A DNA stretch of 31,263 bases from Draconibacterium sp. (lineage in GTDB: Bacteria > Bacteroidota > Bacteroidia > Bacteroidales > Prolixibacteraceae), in NCBI GenBank assembly GCA_016705335.1, contig JADIYN010000058.1, positions 1 through 31,263 of the forward strand, read 5' to 3'. Under the pieces are notes generated by a model. The model searched no databases. It was not told the DNA's origin and saw only the letters and a list, made by a program, of their open reading frames with translations. The translations under genes were made by a program, and so were the position numbers. Positions within the stretch are counted from its first letter, which is position 1; each line of letters opens with the position of its first letter. Positions 18,900-28,700 of this stretch are shown piece by piece.

Positions 18900-19428
18900 T
18901 TATTTATTTTTATTTTGTATTAAATTCTCAATAAAAGCATTGATGTCTTTATTTAAAAAATCGCCTGTATTAACCTTCTGATATGATTCTTCAACCCTTT
19001 GTTTCTGTTCGTCATTTAATCCTTCTTCTGCCATCGGATATAGAATATTATCTTCCTTGTAAATGTGTTCCTGCATTAAATAACCGTAACCACTTGCATT
19101 TTCAATGAGTTTCTTAACATCATTGTTAAAAGCGCTTCTTCCATTCCTTTCACATAAGTTCTGCCTCGTCATGTTCGTGCAACATTACCGGAATTGGGTT
19201 ACAGTGCATATTTCAGTATCTTCAAGCATGGTTTTAAATAAAAATATCTTCTTCTTTTGCGTGGTGAAAACCATCGGCATAGTTTTTTATAAAGAAAATT
19301 ACATCGTTAAAGAAACTGCTGTTGATTTGTTTTCCATTTTCCATTTGCTCACATTCATACAGAATAACATCAATTACTTTTAAAATATTCTGATGTTCTT
19401 CGGATAAGATTTTTGTAATGTTTTTCAT
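18900..19428 (-). CDS. Hemerythrin-like (HHE) di-iron protein, frame interrupted
   Basis: Fragments 19428-19234 and 19172-18900, with a short piece between them in other frames, make a protein of about 176 residues. The expected di-iron ligands are present in order: EEHQNILKVID, GFHHAKEED, MLHEHDEA and MQEHIYKEDNILYP. This is the four-helix HHE pattern of soluble hemerythrins that bind O2 or NO. Indels of one base near 19235 (ILFKTMLED), about 19200 and near 19150 (VKGMEEA) would restore it. The gene lies 15 bases after another hemerythrin-like gene and 2 bases before the NTF2-like gene. A role in NO or oxygen handling is inferred from the family and from the nitrate context. Confidence 0.75.
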
Positions 19429-19443
19429 GTTTCCATTTCTATT

Positions 19444-19937
19444 CTAATCAATTTTTAAAATATTTCTGTCTCTTTCATTATTTGCCCATAAGAGGAGGTT
19501 GTTGTTTTTTTTTCGGGTATCTTCCATATTTTTTGTAATACGTTCGATTGTTTTTCTATTCAGGGTTTCAACCATAATCGACAATCCTTCGCAATCGGTT
19601 AAATGAGGGAATAATCTTTCCAGTAGGCTAATCCCTTGATCAATTCCTCAGGATTAAATTTACTATTGAAATCAATTCTTAAGTTTTAAACACGCGCTAT
19701 TATCAAATCATGATCAATGTAAAGTTTATTGATGTATTCCGGACCGTACACCGCAATTAGTTCAGGATATAAAACTTCTTCTTCGAACTGAAAATGCGGT
19801 CCCGCTATTTCGTTTAAAATGAAGAGTAATTTTTCAGCTTTTAAAATATCGTTTTGAATAAATGCCCTGATCAGATTCATTATCAGGTCTCTTATCTGGC
19901 GGTGGTCATTTCGGAATTCAGTAAAAAAATCTTTCAT
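19444..19937 (-). CDS. Second hemerythrin-like protein, frame interrupted
   Basis: The first frame (19937-19686) gives MKDFFTEFRNDHRQIRDLI, GPHFQFEEEVLYPEL and IDHDLIIAR, matching HHE-type iron ligands (His, His-x-x-x-Glu, His-x-x-x). The sequence continues in other frames as FNPEELIKGLAYW, LFPHLTDCEGLSIMVETL and ends NLLLWANNERDRNILKID at a stop at 19444-19446; at least one net indel near 19620-19690 is needed. The total would be about 165 residues. Proteins of this type are short hemerythrins seen beside redox or NO regulators. It begins 15 bases after the Rrf2 gene, so it should be co-transcribed with it. Confidence 0.68.
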
Positions 19938-19952
19938 TTTTGAATTTTGATT

Positions 19953-20393
19953 TTATGATTTATTCTTTTGAACTGATTTCGTAAAAGTCGAATTTGACCT
20001 TGCCAGTGATTGAATAGTTGCTGTAGTAACAAGCGAATTAATGGCTGTTCTCAATTTTGCCCAATTTTCGTGCACCGGACATGGATTTTCGGGGCTGCAA
20101 CTGCTGATACCCAGAAAACACTCAGTCAGGATTTTACAATCCCCTGTGGCTTGCATCACTTCTTTAATGGTTAATTCGGGTTGATTATTATCAAAATAAA
20201 ATCCTCCTCCCCTACCTTTTACTGATAAAATAAAACCTTTTCTAACAAGCTGCTGAAAAATTTTTGCGATAGACATTCGTGGGACATCAATTTCTTTTGC
20301 AATTTCGCATGAGCCTGGCTTGATACCTCTGTAATTTTGCATTTGAATATATACAAGGCCCCAAATCGCATATTGAGTCATTTTACTCAGCAT
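19953..20393 (-). CDS. Rrf2 family regulator with an Fe-S-type cysteine triad (NsrR/IscR-like)
   Basis: The intact frame has 146 residues. A winged helix-turn-helix occupies residues 1-65, including SIAKIFQQLVRKGFILSVKG and the wing GRGGGF. The cysteines C92-x6-C99-x5-C105 (ECFLGISSCSPENPCPVH) sit where IscR and NsrR bind a [2Fe-2S] or [4Fe-4S] cluster; C86 and H108 are nearby. Members with this triad sense NO or iron-sulfur status and usually repress genes for NO defence. The gene leads a unit with two hemerythrin-like proteins and an NTF2-like protein, between two nitrate reductase clusters, which supports NO sensing. Its own promoter carries an inverted repeat, so self-regulation is likely. 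Confidence 0.85.
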   Translation of the reverse strand: MLSKMTQYAIWGLVYIQMQNYRGIKPGSCEIAKEIDVPRMSIAKIFQQLVRKGFILSVKGRGGGFYFDNNQPELTIKEVMQATGDCKILTECFLGISSCSPENPCPVHENWAKLRTAINSLVTTATIQSLARSNSTFTKSVQKNKS

Positions 20394-20410
20394 AGGTTGA
20401 TTGTTTAATT

Positions 20411-20442
20411 CAAAGATAAAAAAGATTTTCTAAATTACCAAA
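20411..20442 (-). promoter_or_regulatory. Bacteroidetes-type promoter of the Rrf2-hemerythrin unit
   Basis: On the minus strand TTTG (20442-20439) is followed after exactly 20 bases by TATCTTTG (20418-20411), matching the Bacteroidetes primary sigma factor consensus TTTG-N19-21-TAnnTTTG. The -7 element ends 17 bases before the Rrf2 start at 20393, giving a very short leader. Confidence 0.7.
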
Positions 20443-20451
20443 AGACCTTTT
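20440..20451. promoter_or_regulatory. Inverted repeat over the -33 element, possible operator
   Basis: AAAAG-AC-CTTTT is a perfect 5-bp inverted repeat with a 2-base spacer, overlapping the TTTG -33 element of the Rrf2 promoter. Rrf2 proteins bind AT-rich dyads overlapping their own promoters, so this is a candidate site. The repeat is short and the region AT-rich, so chance cannot be excluded. Confidence 0.3.
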
Positions 20452-20936
20452 AGTCATTTTATATTAAAATAAACGGAGTCTTTCTTCAAGTTTATAGTGA
20501 CGAAAATCAAAATTACAACTTCAATTTATTGATAGTTCTGACGGACATATAAGCTAGTCTAACGCTACTCATTTTAAATATAACATTCACAAAGAAATAC
20601 CTTAATGATTTTTCATTGGAGAGTAGGTTTGGATAATACGGTCGAGTTAGAACTCATCGGCTTCAGACAAACTTTTAAATTCCTGTTCGGATCGTTCAGT
20701 TCCACCCAACCTTATCTGCATGAGCGAATCTTAAAACAACTTTCAGAAAAGTCCTTCAGGAAAACCGGCTAAAATCAGTCAATGAAATTTCTTTTCGGAA
20801 GTACTAACCAGGAGTAGTTAACCAAGGCATATTAAAATCCTTGAAAACACATTTGGGTCTCCTTTTCCAGTTAGATCATCAAAAGTGTTACCAAGTACTC
20901 AGGATATCAAACACTCAGTTTTTAACTATCATACTT
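20452..20936. other. Non-coding gap between the Rrf2 promoter and the broken cytochrome gene
   Basis: No intact gene was found on either strand in these 485 bases. The only recognisable content is the methyltransferase relic at 20602-20721 on the minus strand. The rest is AT-rich with many stops in all frames. No hairpin followed by a T run, tRNA-like fold or insertion sequence end was seen. Confidence 0.5.
20602..20721 (-). pseudogene. Relic of an O-methyltransferase C-terminus
   Basis: The minus strand reads LGGTERSEQEFKSLSEADEF, a stop, then LDRIIQTYSPM. This matches the end of SAM-dependent O-methyltransferases of the acetylserotonin/hydroxyneurosporene type, where the family has GG-x-ERTEAEFR..LL-x-AAGF, then LTRIIPT-x-SP. 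Only about 40 codons remain, with an in-frame stop and no methyltransferase core upstream. It is a leftover of a lost gene rather than an active one. Confidence 0.5.
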
Positions 20937-21883
20937 TCAATCTGGTAATTTGCTCTCCTGATTCGAAGCTGTTTTCTCTACAATAAAATCAGGTTCGTGG
21001 GTTGCAGGTGGCTGAAAAGCGCCATTAAATCAGATTCGCTCATACGCGAATAGCAACCCCCGGCATGGGGTCGCTCGAGCCTAACCTGGCAATAAAACTT
21101 CTTCTGTCCGTTTCTTATAGCTCCGGTGTTTATGCGGGGTAGATTTGATAGCAAACGCAGTACCTGTTCGGTGGGTGCAAACAAAAAACCACCGGCAAAT
21201 CGGCTCCGATTTGTTTCCCTGAGTTAGTTATTCTTTGTGGCAACTCGGCAATTACCAATATCATGAGGCAGGTATTTTTCCATAAGTAATTGTTGGATCG
21301 GCCTTTACTGAAGCCGGGGTGTTTTTGCGGGCCCTATAGCTCCAAACAACCAAAAGCAATCAGTGCCTCACCAAGAAAACCGTACTCAGTTGGCTTGATT
21401 TCATTCCGAACGGGCTCCTGACTGCGCAAAAAAGATATGATGGCGGTTATGTCCTCATCACTCATTTCCTGGTATTCCATAAAAGGAAACAATATCCTGC
21501 CATAGCTGGTTACCATATGCCTTATACTGCGGGCAATTTCTGCATCTGAAAGGTTTCCAATTCCCGTATCATTATCGGGTGTAAGGTTTGGCGCCCTGAA
21601 AGTTCCGAAACCCGGTATTGATTCTTCAAAACCACCAATTAATGGCATTTTCAGACCTTTATCTCCCAAATTTTATCCATTGGAACGTGGCACGAAACAC
21701 AATGTGCGGGACCAAAACAAGGTACTCTCCCCTTGCAATTATAGTTGAATCGGCACTGGAATTAATTTCGGGGTAAGGTGCCTCAATTTTTCTTCAGCTT
21801 AACTGAACAAAAACAAATACCCCGATAATTAATAACAGGATTGTTAATCCAAACCATTTTAAAACTTTGAGAAAATTTTTCAT
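20937..21883 (-). pseudogene. Membrane-anchored diheme cytochrome c, heavily frame-broken
   Basis: ATG 21883 opens an N-terminal membrane helix (WFGLTILLLIIGVFVFVQ) then an in-frame TGA. Other frames carry the heme motif HCVSCHVPMD near 21690 and the long piece 21669-21334 (FGTFRAPNLTPDNDTGIGNL, MEYQEMSDEDITAIISFLR), the usual sequence following the first heme of this diheme family. Other pieces continue with NCRVCH-like sequence near 21240 (one base must be added), then FAGGF, SRMSESDLMALFSHL and finally EPDFIVEKTASNQESKLPD ending at 20937. At least five indels are needed. The whole would be about 315 residues. It could be a working gene with sequence errors or a true pseudogene. Confidence 0.6.
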
Positions 21884-21907
21884 AATTCAGTTTTAAATTT
21901 TTAATAT

Positions 21908-21925
21908 GAGATTAATTTTAATCTC
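21908..21925. promoter_or_regulatory. Perfect 18-base palindrome upstream of the cytochrome gene
   Basis: GAGATTAA-TT-TTAATCTC has perfect 8-bp arms and a 2-base centre. It lies 24 bases upstream of the cytochrome start and just downstream of a TATTTTTG -7-like box (minus strand 21943-21936), where it would cover the transcription start. That placement suits a dimeric repressor. A terminator for the araC-like gene is less likely because the centre is too short for a hairpin loop and no U run follows. Confidence 0.45.
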
Positions 21926-21969
21926 TTGTCAATATCAAAAATATGACGATCGTTCTTTCAAAAATTGTA

Positions 21970-22794
21970 TCAGACGGACATCGACGATTGGTCTTTATAG
22001 ATATGTCCCGGCAATTCACTCATTTGTTTCCGATATTCACCTGGTGTAAGCCCGGTAAAAGTTTTGAAGCACCTTATAAAATGTGACTGATCGTAAAATC
22101 CATTGTCGTGTGCGATAAAAGTGAGTGATTTGCTGAAATCATGAATAGCCAATAATGATTTGATATACATGCGGTAGAGGATATATTCTTCAAGTTTCAT
22201 CCCCATATAATGGTTGGATAATCGACGAAGATGTCTGTCGCTAAAATTACATTGTGTTAATAATTTTTTGATATTCAGGTTATCATTAGAAGTACTATTA
22301 AAACAGATCGAATACTAATTTAGTATTGCCACTGTTTTGTGAATTGTTTAGCATCAGGTTAACCTACAACAAAATCATTGTTGATCATTAAGAGGAATGG
22401 TGGTCTCCATTTCTCAAAAAGTACTTTAAGGGAAGCACTGATGTCAAAACCATCAAATACCTGGTTTGTAAAATAAATAGCAGGTATATTAAAAGATATT
22501 TTAAGGCAAATGCGTTTTAACTGAATTCCAATGAAATATTGATTTCTTTTTTTATCAAACAATATGGCTGTGCCTTATTTATTCCGTTAATAATGCATTT
22601 AGGCATTTTAAAGAGATTTTCTGTTAAACCACGGTAAAAAATATATCGTTCGGGTTGAAGATGATTCTGCTGTTCCTCGCAAAAATTGTTTCTTTTTCAT
22701 CATTACAGTCAGTTTGAATGGACTTCCAGATAATCCTGATGAATAAATTTTCGGGGCTATTATTCGGGTAATAAATATCCGTAGTTTGCATCAT
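21970..22794 (-). CDS. AraC family transcription regulator, frame interrupted
   Basis: The C-terminal fragment (22206-21970, 78 residues) is an AraC double helix-turn-helix, with LTFIAHDNGFYDQSHFIRCFKTFTG and the conserved LTPGEYRK end. Upstream, pieces in shifted frames give MQTTDIYYPNNSPENLFIRI (from ATG 22794 or 22791), YIFYRGLTENLFKM, and AIYFTNQVFDGFDISASLKVLFEK (22560-22360), as in the N-terminal sensor half of AraC regulators of about 270 residues. At least four indels separate them. It lies 158 bases downstream of narI of cluster 2 on the same strand and upstream of the broken cytochrome. The ligand is unknown. Confidence 0.7.
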
Positions 22795-22952
22795 AATTCC
22801 CGATTACTAAAACGCAATGACCTAAAAATCCATGATATCTTTAGTGAAAATATAAGGGAATTATTTCATAAAATTACAAAACCTTAAGTCTATTAAGAAA
22901 AAATATAATTGTTGATCTTAGGGTAATTATGAAATCTCATTGAGGCATTTCG

Positions 22953-23630
22953 TTATGCTCTTTTGCGGATTAACTGATAACCCGACCTGAAGAAATAAGC
23001 GATAGGTAAAACCAGAATGTGCATCAGTTTGGTATATGGAAATATCATAAAAATAATTAGTCCGATGGTGAAATGAATCTTGTACAATATGCTGTGACCG
23101 GCAATTATCGCTCCGGCATCGGGCTGGAAGGTTATAACTTTCTGTGCCCATAAACCCAGCGAAGCGTATTCAGCAACAGAAGTAGATGCCGTTTGAGCTA
23201 TGGAAGCCAAACCCAGACCTGCTTCTACCATGAGCAGAGTTAAAATAAAATAATCGTGAAAATTGCTGGTGAAACTCACCCGTTCATTGGTTATCCTCCT
23301 TTTAAGTAAAATAAACATTCCTGTGAAGGTAATAATTCCAAAAGTAGTTCCGAGAATAAGGGCAATAATGCGTTTTGTTTCGGTACTCATTACGAGGTGA
23401 TACATTTCTTCGGGCAGAAACAGGGTGAAATGCCCTAAAAATATGATTATTATTCCGTAATGGAACAAATTGTTGCCCTTTCGCACTCCGTCATTCGCCA
23501 GAATCTGTGTCGATTTTGCCTGAATGCTTTTGTTGGCAACAATAAAACGGGTTATCAGTCCAAACCAGAACACCGCAAATGCAATGTGTGGAAAGTAGGT
23601 AAATAAAAAGTTGTTGATATAGTTTTCCAT
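22953..23630 (-). CDS. narI: Respiratory nitrate reductase gamma subunit (diheme cytochrome b), cluster 2
   Basis: The intact frame has 225 residues with five membrane segments. Heme b ligands are at H57 and H67 (FHYGIIIIFLGH) and H186 and H204 (YKIHFTIGL and KLMHILVLP), with the same ten- and eighteen-residue spacings as the cluster 1 NarI. I chose ATG 23630 (MENYINNFLFTYFPH) because the upstream extension runs into narJ, whose stop is 7 bases before. It is the last gene of the second cluster; the next gene downstream is araC-like. Confidence 0.92.
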   Translation of the reverse strand: MENYINNFLFTYFPHIAFAVFWFGLITRFIVANKSIQAKSTQILANDGVRKGNNLFHYGIIIIFLGHFTLFLPEEMYHLVMSTETKRIIALILGTTFGIITFTGMFILLKRRITNERVSFTSNFHDYFILTLLMVEAGLGLASIAQTASTSVAEYASLGLWAQKVITFQPDAGAIIAGHSILYKIHFTIGLIIFMIFPYTKLMHILVLPIAYFFRSGYQLIRKRA

Positions 23631-23637
23631 GATGATT

Positions 23638-24264
23638 TTATTTACAATTTGTACATGAATTATTGCCTCCGAATTCCACTGGTTCTTCCTCATATTCAGC
23701 GTCCAGGTCAAGAGGTTTTTCGTTTTGAATAACTTGTTCAGTGGTTTTTCTGTCGGGCTGTTTTGCCGACAACGAGATAACAGCAGAAAATACATGCTGG
23801 TATGGATTGTCCTTTTCCTTCAAAGCCAAATAAACACGGTCGATAATATGAACCGGTTCAGCCAGAAGTTCGGCAGCTTTCGCAATTTCCAGGCCGGACA
23901 AAAACTCCAGAAAAACTGGGATGTAATCGGGCAATTCGTTAGATGACAGTTCCATTCCGTTTTCGCGGTAAAACTCCAGCATATCAACCATGGCCTGACC
24001 CCGGTCTTTCGAGTCGCCTTTTATGTGCTCGAAAAGATGTAGTGATGCACTGCGCGAATAGTCAAAAAGCTGAACATATTCCGCTTGCCAGTTGGTTAAA
24101 TCCATTTTACTGAAATGGCTGACAAACCGGACAATCCCATCAATTTTTTCTGAAGGTAGCAGTGCTTCACCCTTAAGTTCAGTTTCCACTTCCCGGAGAA
24201 AATCCTGCAATTGAACATCGGGATAAGAAAGCAGTAAAGAAAGTATTTTATACGTTTTCAACAT
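23638..24264 (-). CDS. narJ: Nitrate reductase assembly chaperone, cluster 2
   Basis: The protein has 208 residues, starting one base after the narH stop at MLKTYKILSLLLSYPD, a typical NarJ opening. It contains WQAEYVQLFDYSRSASLHLFEHIKGD, closely matching the NarJ family core (EYV..FD..R..SLHLFEH), and ELPDYIPVFLEFLSGL. The C-terminal tail is acidic and ends with NSCTNCK, a CxxC in the last five residues that is worth noting but unexplained. This NarJ is nearer to the well-known proteobacterial form than that of cluster 1. Its role is to mature NarG and insert the molybdenum cofactor. Confidence 0.9.
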   Translation of the reverse strand: MLKTYKILSLLLSYPDVQLQDFLREVETELKGEALLPSEKIDGIVRFVSHFSKMDLTNWQAEYVQLFDYSRSASLHLFEHIKGDSKDRGQAMVDMLEFYRENGMELSSNELPDYIPVFLEFLSGLEIAKAAELLAEPVHIIDRVYLALKEKDNPYQHVFSAVISLSAKQPDRKTTEQVIQNEKPLDLDAEYEEEPVEFGGNNSCTNCK

Positions 24265-24265
24265 T

Positions 24266-25751
24266 TTACATTCCTCCAAACAGGTTTTTAAATTTCTCGT
24301 CACTACATCCTCCGTTGTCTGAAAAACCGCAGGAAGCTTTGTATCCAAAGGCATCTTTTGCATATTCCCGGTGCGAGGTCGGAATCACAAAACGATCGTT
24401 GTAATTGGCAATGGCCATCAGTTCATACATCTTTTCAGTTTCTTCGGGAGTGAGGCCTGTCTGCTCCAAAACTGAAACATTCAGTTCATTATCAACCGTT
24501 TTGCTGCGCATGTATGCCCGCATTGCAAGCATACGTTTCAGAGCATCTTTCACAGGTTTTTCATCGCCGGCCGTAAACATATTGGCCAGGTATTTAGTAG
24601 GAATGCGTAAATCTTCCACGTCGGGCAACATTCCGTTTACACCTATTTTGCCGCTATCGGCAGCATGAACAACCGGCGATAATGGGGGAACATACCAAAC
24701 CATGGGTAAAGTACGGTATTCGGGATGCAGCGGGAAAGCAACCTTCCAGTCGATGGCCATTTTATACACGGGAGAATTTTTAGCCGCCTCCAGCACATTG
24801 AAAGGAATACCCTGTTTTTTTGCCTCGTTTTCAATTTCCTGGTCGTTCGGATTTAAAAACAGCCCGAGTTGTTCGCCATAAATATCCTGTTCGTTTTTGT
24901 TCGAAGCGGATTCAAGAATTTTGTCAGCATCATACAGAATAACACCGATATAACGAATTCTGCCCACACACGACTCACTGCAAATCGTAGGTTCGCCAAC
25001 TTCAATTTTCGGATAACAAAACGTACATTTTTCCGATTTCTGTGTTTCCCAGTTAAAGTAAATCTTTTTATACGGACAAGCGCTAACGCACTGCCGCCAG
25101 CCACGGCAACGGCTTTGGTCGATGAGCACTATGCCGTCTTCTTCGCGTTTATAAATGGCTCCCGAAGGGCATGCCGCCACGCAGGTCGGGTTGAGGCAAT
25201 GTTCGCAAAGACGGGGGATGTACATCATGAATGAGTTTTCAAACTCGCCATAGATTTCTTTTTGCACATTGTCGAAATTCTTTTCCCTGCTGCGTTTTTC
25301 AAATGTTCCACCCAGGTTGTCTTCCCAGTTGGCCGATTTTTCAATCTTTTCCATGGGTTTGCCAGTAAGGATGGAATAAGGCCTTGCCGATGGCGGTGTT
25401 TTAAACCTGGAACCTTTGTGCAGAATGGAATAATTAAATGTAAAAGGTTCGTAATAATCATCTATCAACGGCATGTTCGGATTGGCAAAAATATTTTTCA
25501 TAATGCCTGTTTTGTTTCCCATGCGGGGCGCCAGCTTCTCTTTATCTAGCTTCCAGCCACCTTTCCATTTTTCCTGATTTTCCCAATCATCAGGATATCC
25601 AATGCCTGGCTTGGTTTCTACATTGTTGAACCAGGCATACTCCATACCCTTTGCGTGAGGTCCAGACATTTTTGCAGGTTACCGAACAGGTATGGCATCC
25701 GATGCATTTATCGAGGTTTAAAACCATTGCTATTTGCGCACGTATTTTCAT
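24266..25751 (-). CDS. narH: Respiratory nitrate reductase beta subunit, cluster 2, one frameshift
   Basis: The main frame (25669-24266) lacks the first cysteine cluster, but ATG 25751 (MKIRAQIAMVLNLDKC) encodes CIGCHTCSVTCKNVW in another frame. Removing one G from the GGG run at 25647-25649 joins them as SRKGMEYAWFNNVETKPG, matching NarH1, and gives 494 residues. The remaining clusters are CEHCLNPTCVAACPSGA, CRGWRQCVSACP (Trp for Cys, [3Fe-4S] site) and CTFCYPK with CSESCVGRIRY. It starts 12 bases after the narG stop. NarH carries electrons from NarI to NarG. Confidence 0.92.
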
Positions 25752-25763
25752 TATTGTTCGTTT

Positions 25764-28700
25764 TTAATTTTCATCAGATGCTTCGTCCTTCCATTCCACT
25801 TTGCTCAATTTGCGAATTATTACGAACTCATCGCGGTTTGAGCCGATAGTGCCGTAATAGTTAAAACCATAGCTCAGTTGAGCATAACCCCCAATCATGT
25901 GCGTGGGTTTCAAGGCGATTCGTTCTACCGAATTATGAACCCCGCCACGGTTTCCATTAATCTGGTTAACGGGCATATTCACGGTACGTTCCTGATTGTG
26001 GTACATAATTAGTGCATTTTCAGGAACCCGTTGCGAAACAATTAACCGCGCAACTGTTGCACCATTGCTGTTAAAAACTTCTACCCAGTCATTGTCTTTC
26101 AGGTTTATTTTCGCCGCGTCCTTTTCGCTCATCCAAACTACAGGGCCACCGCGCCCCAGCGTGAGCATCAGCAGGTTATCCGACCACGAAGAATGAATAG
26201 TCCACTTGTTGTGTGGTGTCATCATGTTAATTACCAGGTATTCATCCGATTTATTTAGTTTGCTCATTGCCTCTTGTACTGATTTGGTATTGATGGGCGG
26301 TTTATAACAAACCATATTTTCGCCAAAAGCAACCATCCAGGGATGATCCTGATAGGTAGTTTGGCGGCCCGTAAGTGTGCGCCATGGAATGAGTTCATGC
26401 ACATTTGTATATCCGGCATTGTACGAAACCTCTTCTGAATCAACTCCGCTCCAAATGGGCGAAGTGATTATTTTGCGTGGCTGAGCCTGTAAATCCCTGA
26501 ACCTTATTTTTTCATCCTCCCGGGCTTCTGCCAAATGTTTGTGATTTCTGCCGGTAGTTTTCGATAAGGCTTCCCAGGCTTTTATTGCAACTTTACCGTT
26601 GGTTTCAGGTGCCAGAACAAGTATAGTTTCAGCCGCCTGAATGTCGGTTTCAATTCTTGCCAACCCTTTCGTCTCACCCTCGTTTTCTGAAGTTTTATTC
26701 AGCAGTTTGAGAAACGCCACCTCTTTTCGGTGTTCCAGTTAATGCCTTTTCCACCATTACCAGCTTTTGCCATTAAAGGGCCAAGTGTTGTGAAACGTTG
26801 ATACGTTTCCGGGTAATCGCGAACCACCTCGATGATTTTCGACATGTTTTTCCCCGGCTTCAGTTCAGAGCCATTTTCTTTCCAGTCTTCAGCATTGGCA
26901 GTTTCAGAAATTTCCATCGGTGAATCATGCTGTAAAGGCAACAACACAATATCTTTTTCTTTTCCAAGGTGGTTCTCCGTTAATTCAGAAAACCGCCTGG
27001 CGAGGCCTTTGAAAATATCCCAGTCGGAACGGGCTTCCCACACCGGGTCAACGGCTTTGGAAAACGGATGAATAAAGGGATGCATATCGGAGGTGCTCAG
27101 GTCGTTCTTTTCGTACCAGGTAGCTGCGGGCAAAATAATATCAGAATGCAACGTGGTTGTTGACATGCGGTAATCGAGTGTTACCAGCAAATCGAGTTTG
27201 CCCTCGGGCGCTGTGTCGTGCCACTTTATCTCCTGTGGAAGTTGTTGCCCGTTGGTTTTTAAATCTTCACCAAACACACTGTTTTGTGTGCCTAAAAGGT
27301 GCTTCATAAAATATTCCATTCCTTTGGCGCTTGACCCCAGCAAATTCGATCGCCACACAAACAGGTTTCGCGGAAAGTTTTTAGGATTGTCAGGATCTTC
27401 CGAAGCAATACTCAGTTCATTATTTTTTAACTTTTCTGTTATATATTTTTCAGCATCTTTCCCTGCCTGCTCAGCTTGTTTTGCCAGTTCAAGCGGATTT
27501 TCGTTTAACTGCGGACTGGAGGGAAGCCAGCCCATCCGCTCGGCTTTCACATTGCAGTCAATCATCGATTTTGAACTCCAATCTGCTTTGTTTGCCAAAG
27601 GCGAAATCAACTCCGTTAATCCTACTTTTTCATACCGCCACTGGTCGGTGTGCATATAAAAAAATGAGGTGGTGTTCATCTGGCGGGGCGGGCGATTCCG
27701 ATCGAGGGCAAAAGCCAGCGGCAACCAGCCGGTTTGCGGGCGTACTTTTTCCTGTCCCACGTACTGTGACCCACCTCCACCCGACTGGCCAACACAACCG
27801 CAAAACATGAGCATGTTAATGGCGCTCCGGTATATCATATCAGTATGAAACCAGTGATTGACACCGGCTCCAATTATTATCATTGATTTTCCTTTGGTTT
27901 TGGCAGCATTTTCAGCAAACTGGCGCGCAGTGGAAATGATATGGGAGGCCGGAACCCCGGTAATTTTTTCCTGCCAGGCGGGTGTATAAGGGATATCCTG
28001 TTCATAATCAGATGCAGAATTTTCATCATCAAAACCTCTTGAAATACCATAATTGGCTGCCATTAAGTCGAAAACGGTACAGTAAAGAAAATCACCATTG
28101 TCAGATTTTTTAACCGGCACTTTTCGGGTAATGATATCGGCATGAGAACTTGCATTGAAATGTTCGTGTTTAAATGTTTCACCCCCAAAATAGGGGAACG
28201 ATAAATCAATTAGTTCATCATAATCTTCAAGAATTGAAAGTTGAGGATGAATATCTTTTCCGGTAACTGCATCTTTTAATTCAAGGTTCCATTTGCGGCT
28301 TTGGTCCCAGCGGGAGCCAATTGTACCGTTTGGAATGACAAATTCTTTGGATTTCTCATCGATTAAAACGGGTTTCCAAGCGGCGCTTTTTTCATTGGTC
28401 AATTCACCTTTTAAATCATTGGCACGAACAATCCGTCCGGCTACATATCTTCCGTTTTCTTTTTCGATTTTTACAAGGAAAGGCAAATCGGTATATTGAC
28501 GTGCATATTCTTCAAAATAGGGTGTTTTCTTGTCGAGATAAAACTCTTTCAAAATCACATGCCCCATTGCCATACCAAGAGCTGCGTCGGTGCCCTGTTT
28601 GGGTTTTATCCACAAGTCGGCAAATTTGGCTGCATCGTTATAGTCGGGCGAAATATTGATGGTTTTTGTTCCCTTGTAACGCACCTGCGTATAAAAAGGC

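Noticed and set aside
21780..21800. In-frame TGA in the cytochrome gene read as possible selenocysteine
   Set aside because: Neighbouring one-base shifts and the expected Trp-Lys codons at this point fit a lost G better; no selenocysteine element was recognisable.
22360..22562. 67-codon minus-strand frame as a separate small gene
   Set aside because: Its sequence continues into the AraC helix-turn-helix fragment and matches the sensor half of that family, so it is part of the broken araC gene.
27198..27659. 153-codon plus-strand frame opposite narG of cluster 2
   Set aside because: It is an antisense shadow of a highly conserved segment of NarG.
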